Positions 59,183 through 64,000 of a stretch of 64,000 bases of DNA are shown piece after piece (position 1 is the first letter of the stretch; each line of letters starts with the position of its first letter). The position numbers and the translations under genes are program-made. The stretch is from the NCBI GenBank assembly GCA_026874595.1, contig CM049306.1, positions 98,819,642-98,883,641 on the forward strand. The letters run 5' to 3'. The DNA comes from Sipunculus nudus (taxonomy: Eukaryota > Annelida > Sipuncula > Golfingiida > Sipunculidae). The notes under the pieces were generated by a model. It saw nothing but the letters and a program-made list of their open reading frames with translations, was not told the origin of the DNA and searched no databases.

Positions 59183-62100
59183 TCAGTTTCTTTTGGCATA
59201 CAATACAAGAACGGACATAATAATTATACATACGACAGACAGTCCACAGAAGAAACGGTCCATGATAATAGCCACAGCCTTCCATTCTTCACAGATGACG
59301 TCATCCTGCTTACTCTGTTCCAGGTGCTGCGTCATTTTCTTAACATGCTGCAAAATCAGTTTCACAGTAGACAACATGTCTCCAACTGGTCGGATCTTGT
59401 CATCTTTGACTTCTGCAGATACTACAGGGCTTGGATCATAATCCTCCAGAAGTGTTTTGTCAAATTTAGATGCAGGGCACGTTTTGTTACCGTTCTCTGG
59501 TCCCTGGAAAAACACGATTTTTCCGATGATTTTGAATACAATAAAGTACAGCCATCTTGGAACACGTGACCTCGGTCCGTGGTGGTGTATCTGTAAGATG
59601 AAGACCGTTATCACTAGAGACACAGCCGCCATTACCATCGCCGCCGTTAGGTAAGTCACTGCAAGAACAATTACCCTATTACAAATTGGCACGTTTGATT
59701 CTGACAATTAGATAAGTAAAAACCAAAGTATTGTTTATTGAATAATTAATGACGATAAGGATGATGACACAAGTTGTCATTTTTGCAATGCAAATGTAAC
59801 CCCTGGCATCAGCATGGTATAAATCGGTAGTCTCAGACATTGTCATCGTAAAAACTTAGTGATAATGATAAATACTCTAAATGTCTTCAATAACATTGTA
59901 ATTAGATTGTTATATACATGTATTATTATATATCGATATATTTTTTTTGGATTGTAAACTCTCAAAACCCGGTGAAACAGGGAAATGCAGCAATTTCTAA
60001 AGACTTTTATTTCAAATGCCATTTAGCGTATGTGTATTTTAATAACTAAATGAACTTTTGCAAGCAGTATGTGAAGCAGTACTTTACCGAGTACGGGGAC
60101 GTGGTCGGAGGTTTTGGGTAGGTTGTCCGCCACCAGCAGGGAAAATACCGAAAACGATAGGAGAACAGTCACACCAAGAGAAATCTTCTCTCCAGCGTCA
60201 GGCGGCAGACAGAACACAAACACTGATAGCAAGGACATCAGCATGGACGGTGCCACAATGATCACCATGTAAAAGGTGTATTTTCTCGTAAGCTGAACTA
60301 CAGCCATGACCCTTTTGTATAAAACCCCATTTGGACCAACGAGGGTATAGCCCTCTAGACTATTACTAGTGATGTCCCATTCACCATGTGGAGAATACAA
60401 GTCAAGATTTATCTCCGACGACTCGTTGACCAGAGCTACCTTTCTTCCGTCATAACTCCAGTTGTCGAATTCAAACGTACAGGTTTGTTCGTCGAAGGGA
60501 TACGCCTTGAGGTTGAGCTTACAGCTTGTGCTCATGTGACCTGCTGGTGTCCAACTGACTAGACCTGTGTGGTTTACGCGAAGGCGGAACCTCTCATAGA
60601 AACTGTCGTCGTACATTTTGGTGGCGCTATAGGAAAAGCATTTATCAAGTCAGATGAAAGAGACTCACCAAACGGACAGAGGAAGTGCATCTAGGTATAT
60701 TTTGATAAAACTCTGATAAGAATGAATGTAAAATACATGTTTTATTAAAACATTATAAACAATTCCAATATTTTGCCAGCTTGCAAATTGACAATACATA
60801 ATCTGACACAGTCAGATGTAATGGAAATTTTCACTGCATGTAAATTTCTATCGTATTTTGATTTAAATGTGATAACAACCTGCACAATCTGCACGGTAAT
60901 TCGATCATTTACAAAAGCCTTGGGCACTATTAACATAATTCCTAAATTGCTAATTAGCATCGGAGTTTTTCAAATGTCAAAAACCACTTTAACCAGCTTT
61001 CTACACTAAAGTAAATTTAGGTTCAAGTCACCTGTTCTAGTACATGGCAACTTATTGAAACTTTTTGTACTTTCTTTATAACAAATATTGAATCCTAACT
61101 GTTATTTTACCATCTAGGCTAACCAGGGGACTATAGCAGCTCCATCATGTGTATAGATAAAATGTTATTGAATGATAACTTCAAATTTATAATACATACC
61201 TGCTGGTCAGTACAATGTCCGGCAACCACAACTGACCAGGAGGGACGGTGATTACGTCAGTACCGTTATAATTGGCCGGGTCCCAGGTCAGGTATTCATC
61301 TAGCCACATCTGAAGCAATCAGGTGAGGAGTAAGTGCAGTTGTCCGGAATATTTATTGCGACTTCTCGATTGTGAAACACAACTGTTTATATACATTTTT
61401 TGGTACATGTCTTACATTGTAATGTATTCACTAAAAATACATTATTTTACAGCATGTGTAACACCCGATTATGTGGGTGATATAACACAGTCAACTTGTC
61501 CTTTTGTATTCCATGACAATTATGTTTAGTTACTTTTTTCTCTTCGGTGCCGAAATGTTAACTTAAGGGTAGTTATAATACCTTGATTAAAAAAATTACG
61601 AAACTGTTGAGGAAAACCGGATATACCGTGTGACAGGCAAAGGTACATATGCGCACCGCCCAGTGAAGAACCATTATTTCAGCAAAACATGAAGAATATT
61701 TTCTATTAATGAGTCCATATTGCTTGTCCTAATTCATGCTTATCTATTATATTTAACATATAATTTCAAACAATATATATATATATATATGTTTGCTTTT
61801 TAGTGTTTGTAAAAGCGTGTTCTCACCACACCGATAGCTCCAAACACTTTCAGTTCCTGTTTTCTTTCATCCTTCAAATATAAAGCACATACATTGTGTT
61901 TCACATTTGTATGTAGGGTTAAATTTACCATTTTATGTTAAAAGATTCTAGGCTTAACAGAAACAATTTATGCCCTGACTGACTGTCTGGGTGCTTATGT
62001 GACTTCATTTACTAAAGGTCGCAAAATATAGGTCATGGTGACCTAATTTCAGTTTTCCACAGACATTTGCCAAGGACGTCTTAGAATGTTACATTAGAAG

Positions 62101-63139
62101 ATTGTAGGCCTAACAAGACAATGTGTGCCATGTACACATTAAAAACATTACGTGTTATATATATATAACCCTCCCCGGTTCGTGAATTTCTGGATCTGCC
62201 ACTCACTGTATAATCTTTTGTATTGTCAAAAGGCAGGATTTAGGTTAACCAAGCGCAATGTATTATAAATATAGATGAATATATGATCAAACTTACAAAT
62301 TCTGAAATGGACATGACGTAAAAGTTGAGCTTGACTGTGATTACATTTGAGACGTTGACGATAGGACGGACTCTCCTATCATATGTACTCATCAGATCGT
62401 AAATCAGGCGTCTCTCTCCGCTCTGCTCAACTGATATAGGGATTATATCGATATATATTTATACATTTTATTCCCGTAAAGTATATGTATGCAACACTAC
62501 AGATTAGCCTTAAAGTGTATTTTGATTACTGGGCACCCTAAATGCAAATTATCAAAACATACAATAAACTTGAAACGCAAATAATAGAAAATTGATATTG
62601 ATCATTGAAGATACATGCGATATTATATTTGAAATTAATAGGTGATACATAATTTATATTTCTCTTTACACCTTTAATATCACATATTTTAATTGATAAC
62701 CTGATTTACACAATTGATGTTTTAAAATAATGCCTATGTCAAATGTCAAACGGATAATCAAATATAAGTTTCTGAAGACATAAAGACCTTACATTTGATT
62801 ACATTATCTAGATTTGCCACATTTTGGTAACATGCTCATCACACATATGAAGTTATACACGTCAAGATATTTTGGGAAAACCAGGCTTAACAATTCAACG
62901 CCCTCCAAGTTCAACTTGATATTTTACAGTCAAATATAAGGGATGATTTCATAATCGTTCGTCGGAGGACTTTGAAAAAAAATCCTACTTTTTTAAATAC
63001 ATTTTAATTTTTATATCTTAATGTATAAATCAACAAATATAAAACCCAATGATTCCTCACCTGCCGGAAGCTGTCCAGAAACTAGGAGCAGCCCTGTGAC
63101 AAATAATACGATGCGTGTGCTAAACATCCTGGCTAACAT
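59183..63139 (-). CDS. Cys-loop ligand-gated ion channel subunit (nicotinic-type, non-alpha-like), 460 aa
   Basis: Six exons read 63139-63061, 62430-62297, 61871-61827, 61309-61200, 60626-60088 and 59658-59183. All introns are GT-AG, and the 1383-bp total is in frame to its stop. Residues 1-26 are a signal peptide beginning MLARMFST. Features are WLPDIVLTS (loop A), Cys-loop C158-C172 (CKLNLKAYPFDEQTC), FDNWSYDG (loop B), sequons at N52, N101, N141 and N190, and M2 beginning GEKISLGVTVLLS with Glu -1' and Leu 9', so it should be cation-selective. No vicinal cysteines are present in loop C. M4 begins EWKAVAIIMDRFFCG. Relative to gene 2, exon 6 is 21 bp longer, in the M3-M4 loop, which carries a Lys/Asp-rich stretch (AEVKDDKIRPVGD). 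Exons 1-5 have the same lengths and phases as gene 2. It is likely a subunit of the same receptor class and perhaps co-assembles; ligand unknown. Confidence 0.93.
61108..61173. repeat. Dispersed short repeat in intron 4 of gene 3
   Basis: Partner of 43848-43912 in the same plus-strand orientation, within the 573-bp intron 4. Confidence 0.5.
61773..61790. repeat. Short (TA)n in intron 3 of gene 3
   Basis: Nine TA dinucleotides, about 35 bp downstream of exon 3 on the minus strand. Confidence 0.85.
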
Positions 63140-63229
63140 CTCCTGGCCGATAGCAGGTACACCGGGTTTTATCCCCCGCTTACCTCACTCAACATATTTA
63201 CTTATGCATTGATATCCCATGAATCATTC
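63140..63229 (-). promoter_or_regulatory. Gene 3 proximal promoter / 5' UTR block
   Basis: On the minus strand GGATATCAATGC (63217-63206) begins exactly 78 bp before the ATG. AATGATTCATG precedes it and GTGAGGTAAGC follows. GGGATAAAACCC, matching GGAATAAAAGCC of the first pseudogene, is a TATA-like candidate about 35 bp before the ATG. Confidence 0.6.
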
Positions 63230-64000
63230 CTCTCGCGGACAGCTGGAAAGGAATTCATTGATTTCCAGAAAATACCCGACGGTGTGTTACCAAAGCCGGT
63301 TACTACTATCGGAACCTCAAATGTAATCACTGTCGTCAATTGCCTTACACCTATCGTGTGATTACCTTGACAACAAAGGTAAAATAAATTAAAACGTCTT
63401 TCGGCATAGTGATGGCTCGATTTAAGTCCGTCTGCCATTAACTCTTTCACAATACAAAGCGCTGGTTCAGTCGATACGGGTGCGGGCATATCTCAGCCTA
63501 AATATAAGTACCGTCAAAAAAGCCCTGGAGGTGTGCTTGTGGCTTTCTCCATTTGCTTCAGTAAAATTTCCAGTACGTCATTTATAGTGAATACAGACTA
63601 AACACTCAATCATCATAACTGTATTAGGTCCAATTTGCAGTATTTGTCCCTTTTTTACATGTTTTATTTCAAGTGTTTTAGTTGAATCCCCACTATCCTA
63701 GTCTGAGTCCAAACAAGTCGATTTAAAATCATGATTGTTATCTATATGTTCTATTTAGTAGACCTAACTACCTAGAAACACGGTTTATTTAGTGTTGTGA
63801 GTAAATCCGATCATGCAAGTCTATCAATCGTGTGTTATAAATAGGGAATGCCAAAACATTCATGACAGTTTTCTTTCCTGGAGGAGTCGATGTTATTTCT
63901 CGGGTCCTTTACCGAGTCCTCGTACAAGTTCGAGAGAAAAATAGTCGAGTCTGAGTACTTAAAAAGTAAACTCGAATCCGGAATCTAGTTCTGCACCACT
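63230..64000. other. Intergenic, upstream of gene 3
   Basis: No repeat or coding feature recognised. A 95-codon minus-strand frame (63202-63489) overlaps the conserved promoter block and has no known domain. Confidence 0.45.

Overview
The window looks like nuclear DNA from a bilaterian animal, most likely a bivalve mollusc. It is AT-rich, its genes have introns, (TA)n microsatellites and dispersed repeats are dense, and several repeats resemble families that recur in bivalve genomes. The species call is inference. No prokaryotic or organellar genes are visible.

The only intact protein-coding genes I can support are two paralogous Cys-loop (pentameric) ligand-gated ion channel subunits of nicotinic-receptor type. 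Gene 2 lies at 18419-22211 on the plus strand (six exons, 453 aa). Gene 3 lies at 59183-63139 on the minus strand (six exons, 460 aa). Their first five coding exons have identical lengths (79, 134, 45, 110 and 539 bp) and identical phases. Both have a signal peptide, a canonical 13-residue Cys-loop, four membrane segments and a cation-type M2 pore, but neither has the vicinal cysteine pair of nicotinic alpha subunits. Two broken relatives lie on the plus strand: 2601-3621 (signal-peptide exon plus a frameshifted M4 exon, with everything between deleted) and 34725-34791 (an orphan signal-peptide exon with a mutated splice donor). All four loci carry a GGATATYRATGC-like box whose first base is exactly 78 bp before the start codon, so promoter and exon 1 were duplicated together. 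This is a small birth-and-death receptor cluster.

The rest is repeats. 1-18 kb holds degenerate tRNA-derived SINE heads, a three-copy tandem repeat (4.4-4.9 kb), a GC-rich CCGTACGG-rich block (8-9.1 kb) with a small FLYWCH-like reading frame, a decayed reverse transcriptase (9.2-9.8 kb, minus), two diverged segmental duplications and a fold-back-like block (17.0-17.8 kb). 22.9-24.7 kb is a candidate DNA element with long terminal inverted repeats. 28.7-35.6 kb contains SINE fragments, a pogo-like MITE and three copies of a dispersed repeat. 36.5-39.7 kb is a minus-strand Ty3/gypsy remnant (gag, zinc knuckle, protease, integrase zinc domain) ending in a poly(A)-like tract.

From 44.8 to 58.4 kb three satellite arrays lie almost end to end. 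Satellite 1 (about 100- and 138-bp monomers) carries a 19-bp palindrome and a CTCF-like GCCGCCAGGGGGAG box in nearly every unit. Satellite 2 has a 77-bp unit containing CCCTAACCC. Satellite 3 has a 241-bp unit with repeated GCTACCGCGCA. Gene 3 begins less than 1 kb beyond this block. Intergenic stretches where I see nothing are listed as such. All gene models come from reading splice sites, phases and paralogue comparison by eye; none has been checked against transcripts or databases.
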